From contig NZ_JAUSYB010000002.1 in the NCBI RefSeq assembly GCF_030816505.1, positions 1-64,000 of the forward strand: DNA of 64,000 nt. Direction: 5' to 3'. This DNA comes from Microbacterium sp. W4I20. GTDB taxonomy: Bacteria; Actinomycetota; Actinomycetes; Actinomycetales; Microbacteriaceae. This document shows, in pieces, positions 32,991-42,383 of the stretch. The notes under the pieces were generated by a model. It saw nothing but the letters and a program-made list of their open reading frames with translations. It made no database searches and had not been told where the DNA came from. Each line of letters begins with the position of its first letter. Position 1 is the first letter of the stretch. Made by a program: the position numbers and the translations under genes.

Positions 32991-34475
32991 TTAGGGAGCG
33001 GGCGTGGCGTTCGGGTCGCCGGGGCCGTTTCGTCGAGGGAGGGCGTATAGGTAGGTGGTTTCGACTTTGTCTGCGACGATCCAGGCCATGGCCGGGGTGA
33101 TCCCGCTGGGTGCTATCGGGTCTAGCGGGAGTTCCTGGGTGGTGAACGGGCTCACCTGTGGCTGGTCGTCGAGGACGTTGATCCAGCCAGCTTGGCGGTT
33201 GTCCGTTCCGTAGACAAGGGTGTCCGTGATTGCGGTGGGTGTGAAGGTGCCCAGCGGGCGGACGCTGGGACTCGTCCCGTGCCGGATCCAGACGCTGCCA
33301 TAGGTGAGGGTGGTGCCGTCGACGGCGTGCAGCGGCGTGGTGTCGTCTCGGACGCTGGCGGATCGGGTGTCGGCGATCGCGGAGAGGTCTCCGGTGGCGA
33401 CGTCGACCAGGCCGACGACATTTTTTTGCGCATCGGGGGCCCACACAATGATGAGGGTGTCGCTGTCGGCCGCGGAGAGGCTGGTGATGGGGCCGGCGCC
33501 TTCGGGACGGGTGTACGGGACCCCGGACACGTCGCCGTCGGGGGTGATGGTGAAGATCGTGGTGTCATCGACCGCGATCACGCCGGCGTCGGTGGTCATC
33601 ACCGGGCGGGCGGTCACGGGAATGTCCTGGCGGGTGATGCCGTCGGCGGTGACGAATCCCACGGTCTGGTCCGGGAGAACGATGAGGGGTTCGGTGCCGA
33701 GGAAGCTGACCTCGGCGCCGCGGGGGAGTTCGTAGTCGACGGAGTCGACGGTGCTGTCGTCGACGTAGAGCGGCCAGACGGTGAGAGCACCGGAGCGAGC
33801 TGTCGCGAGGACGTCGTACCCGCCGATGGTGGTGGCTACGAGCTGGTTCCCCCCTTGTGGGGCACCGTTGCCTTTCCACACTGTTTTTCCGGTGTCGGGA
33901 TCGAGGAGGCGGAGATCTCCGCCTTCGGTGGTGACCGCGATTCGCTCGTCAGGAAGGAACGTCGGGGTGGTGTTGGAGCGGATAGGGACGGCCCAGGCTG
34001 CAGTCTGGTCGTAGCCGGGAGGGGCGAGGACGGCGAGCTGCTCGCCGGCGCCCGGTGGCGGTGCGATGGTGGCGGTTGGCGTGGGCGTGGGGCGAGTCAG
34101 TGCGATCGCCACGGGCGTGGCGGCGCCGATGACCACGAGTCCGGCGACGGTGACGACGGAGGCGATGACGGCGCGCCGGCTGACGCGGCGGTTGCCGATC
34201 GCCATTTTGCCGTCGTGCACCTGGTCGACGATGAGGTGGGTGGTTCCGTCGGCCTCGACCACCATGCGGTCTGTGCCCTCGGGGGTGACGGCCATGACGC
34301 GCACAGCGTCGTGCCCGTCATCTCGGAGGACCGCTGCGACGTGGTCGATCGCTTCCTCGGTAGCGCCCTCGCCCTCTGCGATGGGAACGCCGTCGAGAGT
34401 GACGGCCCCAGCCGCGTCTACCTCGAGGCGGTAGACCGGGTACGGGGGAACGGTGGTCAGGTCGATGTCACTCAT
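32991..34475 (-). CDS. Membrane-anchored beta-propeller protein of the conjugation cluster
   Basis: The 494-residue protein has a cytoplasmic domain of about 100 residues, one membrane helix (AVIASVVTVAGLVVIGAATP), a Thr/Pro-rich linker and a large outer domain with repeated beta units, such as LRLLDPDTGKTVWKGNG and VVGLVDVATGDLSAIAD, which suggests a PQQ/WD-like propeller. In actinobacterial conjugation loci such proteins lie beside the wall-lytic enzyme and probably contact partners or the channel; that is inference. Its start overlaps the stop of the peptidase gene by four bases. Confidence 0.78.
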   Translation of the reverse strand: MSDIDLTTVPPYPVYRLEVDAAGAVTLDGVPIAEGEGATEEAIDHVAAVLRDDGHDAVRVMAVTPEGTDRMVVEADGTTHLIVDQVHDGKMAIGNRRVSRRAVIASVVTVAGLVVIGAATPVAIALTRPTPTPTATIAPPPGAGEQLAVLAPPGYDQTAAWAVPIRSNTTPTFLPDERIAVTTEGGDLRLLDPDTGKTVWKGNGAPQGGNQLVATTIGGYDVLATARSGALTVWPLYVDDSTVDSVDYELPRGAEVSFLGTEPLIVLPDQTVGFVTADGITRQDIPVTARPVMTTDAGVIAVDDTTIFTITPDGDVSGVPYTRPEGAGPITSLSAADSDTLIIVWAPDAQKNVVGLVDVATGDLSAIADTRSASVRDDTTPLHAVDGTTLTYGSVWIRHGTSPSVRPLGTFTPTAITDTLVYGTDNRQAGWINVLDDQPQVSPFTTQELPLDPIAPSGITPAMAWIVADKVETTYLYALPRRNGPGDPNATPAP

Positions 34476-35563
34476 GCGCTGCTCTCCTCAATGCCCCAGA
34501 ATTCCCAGTGCCAGGCTTCGTCCGGGCCGCGCCCTCCGGGCTCTGCCCAATCCGGGTGCTGCCAGCCGTAATACCCCGCATTGGCCTTCATCCACAGGTA
34601 GGTCGGATGTGAGAAGCCGATCACGTTGTGGTTGCGGTCGCCGATGTCGATGGCCAGGGCCCAGCCGTGGTTCGATGTGCCGGGCTCGGCGGCCCCGTCG
34701 CCGTGTTCTTCCTTAGCCTTGACCTGGTTGGCGAAGTCACGGTAGCCGTCATTGATGGGGAGGTCATAACCGAACTCGGCACGGAAAGCGTTGTTCATCG
34801 CAATCAGACCGGTGACGGCATCCGCGCGGAGCTTGTGCCTCGCGTCCCAAGGGACGGGTGCGAGAAGGCGCTCGTCAATGCGGCCGTTTTCGAAGCCGCC
34901 CCACTGGCCGGGTGGGTTCTTGCCCGGAGGGAAGTCGCCGGTGTTACCGATCGGGTTGGCGCACTGACCGGAGCTCCCACCGGTGCCGGGGTCAATGCTC
35001 ACACCAGCGAGGGCCGCGACGACGTCGACGGCATCGTCGTAGAACTTCTCGTAGTGGTACGGGTCGTCGTTGCGCTGGACCTTGTGAGCGGCGATGGAGG
35101 GCTCCATCGCTTCCCACCCGTTGACCTCCATCAGCCGTTTCAGGAAGGTCCTCGACGCGGTCGGTGGGTGTGTGACTTCTTCCCAGGTGCCCCATCCTTG
35201 GGATACCTGCTGCTGGAAGAGTCCGCCGCCGTCGGCAATAGAGCCGTGGGGGTTTGTGGCGTCGTCGTCGTGGTTGAGGTTGATCAGCGACGACTCGCCC
35301 ATGGCGGTCATGACCCCGATGACCTGAGCCTTGACGGGGAGTTTCAGCTCGGTAGCGGCGTTCATGATGATGGCCGCGTTGACCAGCTGCTCGCCCTCCC
35401 AGGTGCCGACCTTCTCGACGGGCAGGTTGTCGATGTTGATCTCGTAGTTGATCGTCGGATACTTCCCGCCGGGGAGCGAAGAGCACGATGAGGCGACGAG
35501 GACGAAGATCGCGATCAGAGGGATGAAGAGAAAGCCGCAGACGGCGGCGGCGAGTTTCTTCAT
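34472..35563 (-). CDS. M15/VanY-type peptidase with lytic-transglycosylase-like domain
   Basis: The 363-residue protein has an N-terminal membrane helix, an N-terminal domain resembling bacteriophage-type lysozyme/transglycosylase folds (VIGVMTAMGESSLIN, GGLFQQQVSQGWGT), a Gly/Ser linker and a C-terminal D-alanyl-D-alanine carboxypeptidase domain. The zinc site is clear: SNHGWALAID with H299 and D306, and EAWHWEFWG with H352. Wall-cutting enzymes of this type open the peptidoglycan for the transfer channel. It overlaps its neighbours by four bases on both sides, within the leftward operon of the conjugation cluster. Confidence 0.88.
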   Translation of the reverse strand: MKKLAAAVCGFLFIPLIAIFVLVASSCSSLPGGKYPTINYEINIDNLPVEKVGTWEGEQLVNAAIIMNAATELKLPVKAQVIGVMTAMGESSLINLNHDDDATNPHGSIADGGGLFQQQVSQGWGTWEEVTHPPTASRTFLKRLMEVNGWEAMEPSIAAHKVQRNDDPYHYEKFYDDAVDVVAALAGVSIDPGTGGSSGQCANPIGNTGDFPPGKNPPGQWGGFENGRIDERLLAPVPWDARHKLRADAVTGLIAMNNAFRAEFGYDLPINDGYRDFANQVKAKEEHGDGAAEPGTSNHGWALAIDIGDRNHNVIGFSHPTYLWMKANAGYYGWQHPDWAEPGGRGPDEAWHWEFWGIEESSA

Positions 35564-36057
35564 CCCAGTTCCGCCGGCGGGGTAAGGCGGTCAACGAACC
35601 ACGATGGCGTGCCGTTGGCGTTGTTGTCGCCCTGGCGGATGAGGTCGATCGTGTACTGGCCCACGTCGGTAGGCACGAGGACACTCATCTGATTGAAATT
35701 CGAGGCACTAGCGACCTCGCCCGGGCCGGTGACTTGGGAGGGCCGGACGTTGGCCGGATCTGTCCCCTCGTAGGCCACCAGTGCGTCATTGGTAAGCATG
35801 GGGGAGAGCGCAGCCCACCACTCGTCGTACGAACGATCATGGTCCGCGAACGTCGCCATAGCTTCTTCCGCGACCCGCACACCCTCCTCGAGCGCCTGCG
35901 GCGAAGCAGTGCTCGACGGTGACGGTTGAAACGACGAGGTTTCCGCAGATGACGGGGATGGAGTAGGGAAAGGCGCCGTGTCCGTGCATGCCGCTAGCGT
36001 GAAGATGAGGCTGAGAGCGGCTGCGCCGATCCAGATCAATCGCGATTCCGGCGTCAT
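35560..36057 (-). CDS. Lipoprotein of the conjugation cluster
   Basis: The 165-residue protein has a lipoprotein signal (SLIFTLAAC), a Ser/Pro/Thr-rich linker of about 30 residues and a domain of about 110 residues starting ALEEGVRVAEEAMATFADHD with YDEWWAALSPMLT. The latter looks like the SnoaL/VirB8-like fold used by channel components. It is the first gene of the leftward operon and diverges from the rightward operon across 117 bp. Confidence 0.75.
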   Translation of the reverse strand: MTPESRLIWIGAAALSLIFTLAACTDTAPFPTPSPSSAETSSFQPSPSSTASPQALEEGVRVAEEAMATFADHDRSYDEWWAALSPMLTNDALVAYEGTDPANVRPSQVTGPGEVASASNFNQMSVLVPTDVGQYTIDLIRQGDNNANGTPSWFVDRLTPPAELG

Positions 36058-36174
36058 GTCTCACAACTTTCTGCGTCTCTCAAGCGACGCTCTCAGCATC
36101 TCCACACCCTCGTGTTTGAATCTCATTCGAGACTATAGGATCACTACTGATACCTGTACACGAGGGGGGCTTCG
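36058..36174. promoter_or_regulatory. Divergent promoter region of the conjugation operons
   Basis: The 117-bp gap between the leftward lipoprotein gene and the rightward ParA-like gene is AT-rich, with gactatagg as a possible -10 element for the right-hand operon and gaggggggc as the ribosome site of the gene at 36175. No palindrome stands out. Confidence 0.45.
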
Positions 36175-36828
36175 ATGACAGACACGCCGACGACCCGCGT
36201 CAACCCGTTCCATCGCGTTCGCACCGGAGAGCTGACAGACACCGACGTCGACCAGCTGCGCGGTGAAGAGTTCGAGGGGCCGGCATCGCCGGAGCACGCG
36301 CCACCGGTGGTGCGTACCGGTGACCCAGACCATCCGGTCGAGCGCGTCACACCGGGCGCCCTGGTCTATGTCCTGGGCCTCCACGGCGGCGCGGGCGTTT
36401 CGACGGTTGCCGGGTTGATCCGGGAGCAAGCATCTGACCTGCCGGGAGAGGCCGCTCGAGAGCTGCGAATCGCGTGGCCGAGATCGTCTCTCCCCGGAAT
36501 GCCGATCAACGTGGTCGCCGTAGCCCGGACGCACCACCGCGGCCTCCAGGCAGCGGAGCGATTCGCCCGCGCCTGGGCGGCGGGCACTCTACCCGGTGGC
36601 CGCCTGCTCGGTATCGTCCTCGTCGACGACGGCCCTCAGCTCGCGAAAGCGCAGCTGAAATCGATCGAGCGCATCGGCCGAATGACGCCGCACGGCTGGC
36701 GGATCCCTTGGGCTGAGGGATGGCGCCTGGCGGAGTCCTCCCTCAAGGGATCATCACCCCGCGTCCGGTGGGCGATCAGCCGCATCCGCAAGCTTGCCCA
36801 GACTCCATTCACGGAAGGAAAGAAATGA
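36175..36828 (+). CDS. ParA-like conjugation protein (DUF6668-like)
   Basis: The 217-residue protein has a P-loop-like segment LGLHGGAGVSTVAGLI at about residue 70, which lacks the Lys of a true Walker A (GGAGVST instead of GGxGKST), so ATP binding is doubtful. The rest follows the ParA/MinD fold with INVVAVARTHHRGLQAAERF and LLGIVLVDDGPQLAKAQ. I recall this family as DUF6668, found at the head of SCO6880-type conjugation loci. It overlaps the next gene by four bases and heads the rightward operon. Confidence 0.7.
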   Translation: MTDTPTTRVNPFHRVRTGELTDTDVDQLRGEEFEGPASPEHAPPVVRTGDPDHPVERVTPGALVYVLGLHGGAGVSTVAGLIREQASDLPGEAARELRIAWPRSSLPGMPINVVAVARTHHRGLQAAERFARAWAAGTLPGGRLLGIVLVDDGPQLAKAQLKSIERIGRMTPHGWRIPWAEGWRLAESSLKGSSPRVRWAISRIRKLAQTPFTEGKK

Positions 36829-37106
36829 ACACTCTGATTGAGGTCGCAACCGCGACCACGGGCGTCCTGCCCAACCCAGAGCCCGAACAGCCTCCAGGCA
36901 CAGAGGGCGTGTCCACCCTGATCAACTGGCTCGCGTGGGGCGCACTCATCCTCGGCCTCGCCGGGTTCCTCTGCAGCGCCGGATACCTCGCATTCGCCGC
37001 GTTCACGGGCCGCGAGATCCAGGGCTTCAAGGGCCTCGTCATCGCGCTCATCGTGTGTGTCCTCGTCGGCGCTGCCGGCGGGATCATCGCCACATTCACC
37101 GGCTGA
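36825..37106 (+). CDS. Small two-span membrane protein (pilin-like)
   Basis: The 93-residue protein has two hydrophobic helices, LINWLAWGALILGLAGFLCS and KGLVIALIVCVLVGAAGGII, joined by a short polar loop. Size, topology and position before the channel genes resemble VirB2/TrbC-type pilins or the small spacer proteins found in actinobacterial T4SS loci. ATG 36825 overlaps the upstream stop by four bases. Confidence 0.68.
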   Translation: MNTLIEVATATTGVLPNPEPEQPPGTEGVSTLINWLAWGALILGLAGFLCSAGYLAFAAFTGREIQGFKGLVIALIVCVLVGAAGGIIATFTG

Positions 37107-37119
37107 TCGGAGATAAATC

Positions 37120-37884
37120 ATGAGCGACGAGAACAGCGACAACAGCCGCGGCCTGGTCAAGTTCAACGCGTGGTGGCTGGCGGCAGCGATCTTGGTACTC
37201 GCTGTCGTCGCCGCTCTCGTGCTGGTGCTCGTCTTCGGAGAGAGGAACGCACCAGAGGACGGGAACTCTCCCTCGAGCGCGCCCTCGGCGCCCTCCTCGC
37301 AGCCGACCGGTGATGAGTCGCAGCCGCCGTCGGACGGGGCCACCTGCGACCTCTCGACAGGCTCGGGCATCCCAACGGAAGGGCCGGATGCCGAGTGGGT
37401 CAATCGGGGCTTCCTGCTCGTGCCGGAATCGTCGACGTTTGGCCCGGTGAAGTCTGAGGAGACTCTCTGGGGGTGCTTCGCTCACTCCCCAACCGGAGCA
37501 CTCTTTGGTGCTGCCAATTTCATGGGTGGGTTGCAGGGGAGCACCGACGCTGCCTCGTTCGAGGCGTTCGTCGAGGCATCTGCAGTCGACAACGAGGGTC
37601 GGGCCAACTTCATCGAGGAGCAAGTCGAGAGCTTCGGTGTACCGAAGGAGCCGGGTCGTACAGGTCAGATCTCGGGCTTCCGTTTCGAAAGTGTGGAACC
37701 GGATGAGGTCGTTATTCGTATTGGCCTAACTCAGAGCGCAGGCGCCGACGATGTGACCGCGTTCGTGTCCTTCGCGATGGTCTGGGACTCTTCGACATCG
37801 ACATGGCTGGTCGATGTCGAACGTGTCCCGTTCAGCCCATCGGTCGGTGATCTCGTCGGCTTCACGGCTTGGAATGCCGCGTAA
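37120..37884 (+). CDS. Membrane-anchored channel protein (VirB8/TcpC-like)
   Basis: The 254-residue protein has a short cytoplasmic tail, one membrane helix (WWLAAAILVLAVVAALVLVL), a Ser/Pro linker and an outer domain of about 180 residues with two cysteines (ATCDLS and WGCFAHS), which could form a disulphide. This layout suits a VirB8- or TcpC-like scaffold of the transfer channel, though the fold is inferred. ATG 37120 has CGGAG upstream. Its stop overlaps the next start (TAATG). Confidence 0.65.
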   Translation: MSDENSDNSRGLVKFNAWWLAAAILVLAVVAALVLVLVFGERNAPEDGNSPSSAPSAPSSQPTGDESQPPSDGATCDLSTGSGIPTEGPDAEWVNRGFLLVPESSTFGPVKSEETLWGCFAHSPTGALFGAANFMGGLQGSTDAASFEAFVEASAVDNEGRANFIEEQVESFGVPKEPGRTGQISGFRFESVEPDEVVIRIGLTQSAGADDVTAFVSFAMVWDSSTSTWLVDVERVPFSPSVGDLVGFTAWNAA

Positions 37885-39203
37885 TGATTGTTTCCATCGC
37901 GACAACCCCAGACGACGAAGGCTGCGACGGCTTCGATCCACTGTGCTGGGCGGGGGAGGGGATCGGGAATGCGGCCAATAGCGCCTTCACCGACTTCGTG
38001 AGGGACATCTGGAAGCTGCTGATCGACTTCCTCGGATGGATCAACTCGTTCTGGGTCGGCATCCCCTCCGCGGATGTGACCGCCCCGTCAATCGGGCAGA
38101 TCAACAGTTGGATGGGTTGGTACACGGCCGCGATCGCGGTGATCGGACTGCTTCTGGGCCTGGGACGCATGGCGATCCAGAACGACTTCAAGGCTGGCCT
38201 CCCCTCGATCAAAATGCTCGTGAACCTGATCCTGGTCACGGGCGTTTACGCGGTCGCGTTCGCCGGTCTCATGACCGCGGGCGACAAGTTCGCACCGTGG
38301 ATCATCCAGAAAGCAACGGGGGAGGATCTGAGCCTGTCGGGGATGCTCTCACTCTCAGAGATGATGCTCATCTACCCTGGCGGCGGGTTGTTCCTGGCAG
38401 TCATCGGGCTGCTGGGCGCGCTCGTGAATGTGCTGTTCATGGTCGTGCAGGGCGCTCTCGCGTCGGTGATGTTCGCGCTGCTGCCGCCTGTCGCAGCGGG
38501 TAGTGGAACGGAGATGGGTTCGAACGCGTTCCGCCAGTTGCAGGGCTGGCTTCTGGCGGTGATCTTGTTCAAGCCCGTGGCGGCGATCATCTACGCCTTC
38601 GGCATGATGCAGATGAAGAACCCGCCCGTGATCGACGGCCTCGACGACATCGGGAAGTCGATCTACAACGCGAGTGTCGCGATGGTCATCCTCGGCATGG
38701 CAGCGCTGGCGCTTCCTGCGCTGATCAAGTTCCTCGTGCCCGTGGCGGCCGCTGCAACGTCCAACGCATTCTCGGGCGGCGCAGCCGTCGCCGGGGTCGC
38801 AGCGGCGGGCTCTGCAGTCGTCATGGTCGGGGCAGTGGCCGCGACCGGTGGGGCGGCTGCTCCAGCCGCTGGTGCCGCTGTCGGGGCGGGTGGAGCTGGA
38901 GCTGCTGCCGGCGGTGCCTCGACTGCGGCAGCCGGTGGCGTAGCGGCCGGGGGTGGTGCGGCCGCGGGAGGCGGTGCCGGTGCGGCGACCGCAACGGAGG
39001 CCGGCACGTCGGCCGCCGCGTCACAGTCGGCGGGCCCGGGTGGCGCTTCGACGGCGGGCGGGGACAGTGGAGGGGCTCAGACCTCGAGCGGCGGCGGTAG
39101 TTCCGCCGGATGGAACGCTGCCGGATCCGCGATGAACACTGCCGGCAGCTCGGCATCGAAGAGCAGTGACGGAATCGACGAACAGGGGTCCGACGATGAG
39201 TAG
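37884..39203 (+). CDS. VirB6/TrbL-like polytopic membrane protein
   Basis: The 439-residue protein has an N-terminal amphipathic region and about six membrane helices up to residue 300 (for example WYTAAIAVIGLLLGLGRMAI and IKMLVNLILVTGVYAVAFAG), then an extreme Ala/Gly/Ser/Thr-rich tail of about 140 residues that ends in an acidic segment. The membrane part fits VirB6/TrbL, the inner-membrane core of the channel. The low-complexity tail is common in actinobacterial relatives. The next gene overlaps it by eight bases. Confidence 0.78.
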   Translation: MIVSIATTPDDEGCDGFDPLCWAGEGIGNAANSAFTDFVRDIWKLLIDFLGWINSFWVGIPSADVTAPSIGQINSWMGWYTAAIAVIGLLLGLGRMAIQNDFKAGLPSIKMLVNLILVTGVYAVAFAGLMTAGDKFAPWIIQKATGEDLSLSGMLSLSEMMLIYPGGGLFLAVIGLLGALVNVLFMVVQGALASVMFALLPPVAAGSGTEMGSNAFRQLQGWLLAVILFKPVAAIIYAFGMMQMKNPPVIDGLDDIGKSIYNASVAMVILGMAALALPALIKFLVPVAAAATSNAFSGGAAVAGVAAAGSAVVMVGAVAATGGAAAPAAGAAVGAGGAGAAAGGASTAAAGGVAAGGGAAAGGGAGAATATEAGTSAAASQSAGPGGASTAGGDSGGAQTSSGGGSSAGWNAAGSAMNTAGSSASKSSDGIDEQGSDDE

Positions 39204-40701
39204 CAATGACACCACGATGGTGGAGCACGGCAATATCGTCATGCCCGCCAAGCTCGGCATCGGCGGGCTCGGTGCGGGTATCACGTTCGGGTCGATTCCG
39301 TTCGCTCTCGTGCTCATCGGGTGCATCGTGCGGGGGTGGTGGCTTGCTGCCGGGATCATCACGGTTCTCGGCATCGCTGCCGCCGTGGTGACCGTTGTGA
39401 CGGTCAAGGAGGGCCGCAATTGGTACCGCCGCGCGGCGAACCGCATGGCGTTCCGGAGGGCGGAGCGACGGGGCGACACCCTCCTGGTCGCGGGACCGGC
39501 GGGACGCACGCCCGACGGCACCTTCCGTCTGCCGGGCCTGCTGAGTGCGTCAAAGCTCAGCGAGCACACCGACAGCTACGGAAACCCGTTCGGAATGATC
39601 TGGGTTCCCTCGGCCAAGCACTACACCGTGGTGATCGAGTGCTTCCCCGATGGGGATTCTCTCGTTGACCAGGACCGGGTCAATCGGCAAGTGGCGCACT
39701 GGGGCGGGTGGCTTGCACAGCTGGGCGTGGAGGATGCGGTTGTGGGCGCCTCGGTGACTGTCGATAGCGCTCCTGACTCCGGTCTTCGCCTGCGGCGCAT
39801 GGTCGCGGAAAACGTCTCTCCCCACGGCAGCGACTTCTCCACTGCCGTGGTCGGCGGGCTCGCAGACAAGATCTCTGGTGGTGCGCCTCAGCTGAGCACG
39901 CGGCTGGCTCTGACCTTCAGTGGCGCGGGCATCGATTCGAGCGGTCCCGATCGGGGCGTGCAGGAGATGGCGGATGAGATCGGAAACCGACTCCCCGTCC
40001 TTCTGGCCTCTTTGGGGATGACCGGTGCCGGAAACGCTGTGCAGGCGTGCAACGCGCAAGACATCGTTGATTTCACCCGTGTTGCCTATGACCCGACGGT
40101 GGCCGCCCGTGTGGAGCAGGCCCGCCAGGAGGGCGGGACGGGCCTCACCTGGGAGGAGGCGGGCCCGGCGTTCGCTGAGGCGAAGTACGACCGGTACTAC
40201 CACGACCGTGGCGTGTCGAAGTCGTGGACCATGTACGAGGGGCCGCGGTCGAAGTTCTACGCGACGGCGCTGCGCCGGGCGTTCGAGCCGACGAAGGGCG
40301 TCCTCCGCAAGCGGGTGACGATCCTGTACCGTCCGATCCCGGCCGGGGATGCCCCGGATGTGATTGAGGCGGAGATCAACAACGCGCAGTTCAACTCGTC
40401 GACAAAGCAGCGGGCGACGGCGCGGCAGAAGAACCGGATCCGGTTCGCGAACAAAGCGGCCGAAGAGGAAGCTGCCGGTGCTGGGCTCACCCGGTTCGGC
40501 ATGATCATCACCACGACGTGCCGAACGAATGACGAGTTCCCCCGGCTGGAGAAGGTCATCCCGTCGCTGACGAACCAGGCGCGGCTCAAGATCCGTGAGG
40601 CGCTCGGCAACGAGGACGTCGCGTTCCTCGCGGGCTTGCCCCTGGGTGTGGTGCTTCCGGAGCACATGACATTGCCCGATCAGATTAGGGACTGGCTGTG
40701 A
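39196..40701 (+). CDS. SCO6880 family conjugation protein
   Basis: The 501-residue protein has two membrane helices near the N-terminus (FALVLIGCIVRGWWLAAGII and a following Ala/Val-rich stretch) and a large cytoplasmic domain: FRLPGLLSASKLSEHTDSYG, VERQVAH-like segments and SKQRATARQKNRIRFANKAA towards the end. This is the family named after Streptomyces SCO6880, which always lies directly before the VirB4-like ATPase in these loci. ATG 39196 overlaps the VirB6-like gene. Its stop overlaps the VirB4 start by one base. Confidence 0.85.
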   Translation: MSSNDTTMVEHGNIVMPAKLGIGGLGAGITFGSIPFALVLIGCIVRGWWLAAGIITVLGIAAAVVTVVTVKEGRNWYRRAANRMAFRRAERRGDTLLVAGPAGRTPDGTFRLPGLLSASKLSEHTDSYGNPFGMIWVPSAKHYTVVIECFPDGDSLVDQDRVNRQVAHWGGWLAQLGVEDAVVGASVTVDSAPDSGLRLRRMVAENVSPHGSDFSTAVVGGLADKISGGAPQLSTRLALTFSGAGIDSSGPDRGVQEMADEIGNRLPVLLASLGMTGAGNAVQACNAQDIVDFTRVAYDPTVAARVEQARQEGGTGLTWEEAGPAFAEAKYDRYYHDRGVSKSWTMYEGPRSKFYATALRRAFEPTKGVLRKRVTILYRPIPAGDAPDVIEAEINNAQFNSSTKQRATARQKNRIRFANKAAEEEAAGAGLTRFGMIITTTCRTNDEFPRLEKVIPSLTNQARLKIREALGNEDVAFLAGLPLGVVLPEHMTLPDQIRDWL

Positions 40702-42383
40702 TGACGATGGCGCGAGCACAGAGGCGACAGGACGCCGTCCCGGGGGAGCTGCGGCTGACCGCGCGGGAAGCGCAGCGGCTGGAGAAGAAGATGCGGCCCC
40801 CGGCCGTCACCCCGTTGCAACGGTGGCTGCAGTTCCTCGACCGGACGCGGACGCAGCGGCGCCGCGCGCTGGGTAGGGCTGGTCGGCGCGGGTGGCGCAC
40901 GAGTGGCACCGGCCGGATGCCGTGGATTGAGCCGCTGCCGGAGGCTCAGGGGACCACGGTCCAGGTGTGCGGCCTGTGGCCGTTCATCGCTGGGTCCAGC
41001 GATCTTCCCGTGGGCGTCCCGCTTGGGAAGAACTTGCTGAAAGGCACCGTCGTGTGTGCGGACCCGATCAGCTGGTTTCTCGCCAATCTGATCAATCAGC
41101 CCTCGTGCTTCGTTCTCGGCCGCCCGGCTCTTGGAAAGTCGACTCTAGTGCGGCGGATCGTGACCGTCCTCGAGGCGTGGGGGCACATCCCGATGGTGCT
41201 CAGCGACACGAAGCCGGACTATGTTGACCTGATCGACGCGCAAGGTGGTCAGGTGTTCCATCTGGGACCTGGCCAGGCGACCATCAATATCCTCGATTTC
41301 AGCGAGCTGCTGCGCGAGCTTGCGAAGATCCCCGACGACGCCGTGCGCGGCGATGCGCCTCGGAGGGAAGCGATCGACGCCATGAAGCGGCGGCGGTCCA
41401 CTCTCGTCACCGGCCTGTTGGAGCTTGGCCGGGATGCTCGGATCAGCGAGAAAGAGCGCTCCTTGGTCGTAGAGGGCCTGCGCATCCTCGATGAAGAGTT
41501 CGACATCGAGAAAGAGGGCCGGCAGCCGCGCATCAGCGACCTGGCGCGGCTGGTTCGCGATCGGCACCCGCGTCTCGCGGCAATCGCCCAGGACCGCGGC
41601 GATGCGGAACGGTATGCGGAGCGCACGGAGCTGCTGGTCGACGGTCTCATTGCGTTGACGGCCTCCGGTGTATACGGGTCGATCTTCGACGGAGACAGCA
41701 CCGTGCAGATCGAGGCCGGTCGACCGGTCGTGTTCGATCTGTCATCGATCGATGACGGCGACCTGACGCTCCAGGCCGCGGTGCAGGCCGTGACCTGGTC
41801 GTTCGGTTCCGCGGTCGTCGACGCAGAGAAGTACCTCGCGGATGCGAAGCTGCGCCCTCGCCGGCACTACTTCCTTGTCATGGATGAGCTGTGGCGCATG
41901 CTGCGCGCCAGCTCCGCCATGGTGTTCTTCGTCGACGCGCTCACCCGTCTGAACCGTGCGCGCGGTATCGCTCAGGCGATGATCACCCACACGATGGATG
42001 ACCTCAAGCTGTCGTCAGATGAGCTGACGACAATCGCGTGGGGCTTCGTTTCCCGGTCCGCGATGGTGTTCATCGGCGGGCTCGCGCAGTCTGAGATGGG
42101 CAACCTCGAACAGGTGTTCGCGATGTCGGCGCGGGAGAAGGCGATGATCATGGACTGGAGCGCGGACGGCTCACTGAACCCGCACACGGGCCAGCAGGCG
42201 ATCCCGCCCGGTCGCGGGAAGTTCCTACTCAAGATCGGCAAGAAGCCAGGTACCCCGTTCGAGTTGGAACTCACGCCCGCAGAGATGGACGTGAACAACA
42301 CGAACCGAGCCTGGACGGATGCCGCCGAGCGGTTCCGTCAGAACGCGGTTCGCGTCACCGAGACGCTGGAGGAGGCCGCCTGA
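40701..42383 (+). CDS. VirB4-like conjugation ATPase
   Basis: The 560-residue protein has a P-loop, LGRPALGKSTLVRR at about residues 139-152, followed by LSDTKPDYVDLIDAQGGQVF and FLVMDELWRMLRASS, the Walker B region, and a C-terminal DVNNTNRAW. It belongs to the VirB4/TraC family that powers the transfer channel at the membrane. It lacks the N-terminal VirB4 domain; that part is probably supplied by the SCO6880 protein encoded directly before it. GTG 40698 or ATG 40701 are equivalent starts; the stop overlaps the VirD4 gene start. Confidence 0.88.
   Translation: MTMARAQRRQDAVPGELRLTAREAQRLEKKMRPPAVTPLQRWLQFLDRTRTQRRRALGRAGRRGWRTSGTGRMPWIEPLPEAQGTTVQVCGLWPFIAGSSDLPVGVPLGKNLLKGTVVCADPISWFLANLINQPSCFVLGRPALGKSTLVRRIVTVLEAWGHIPMVLSDTKPDYVDLIDAQGGQVFHLGPGQATINILDFSELLRELAKIPDDAVRGDAPRREAIDAMKRRRSTLVTGLLELGRDARISEKERSLVVEGLRILDEEFDIEKEGRQPRISDLARLVRDRHPRLAAIAQDRGDAERYAERTELLVDGLIALTASGVYGSIFDGDSTVQIEAGRPVVFDLSSIDDGDLTLQAAVQAVTWSFGSAVVDAEKYLADAKLRPRRHYFLVMDELWRMLRASSAMVFFVDALTRLNRARGIAQAMITHTMDDLKLSSDELTTIAWGFVSRSAMVFIGGLAQSEMGNLEQVFAMSAREKAMIMDWSADGSLNPHTGQQAIPPGRGKFLLKIGKKPGTPFELELTPAEMDVNNTNRAWTDAAERFRQNAVRVTETLEEAA

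Noticed and set aside
33192..34571. A 459-codon rightward frame opposite the propeller gene
   Set aside because: Its product is Gly/Asp/Val-rich without fold features, while the leftward frame has a membrane helix, propeller repeats and coupled neighbours.
39550..40719. A 389-codon leftward frame opposite the SCO6880 gene
   Set aside because: It is antisense to a gene with known family motifs and stop/start coupling, and its product has no fold features.
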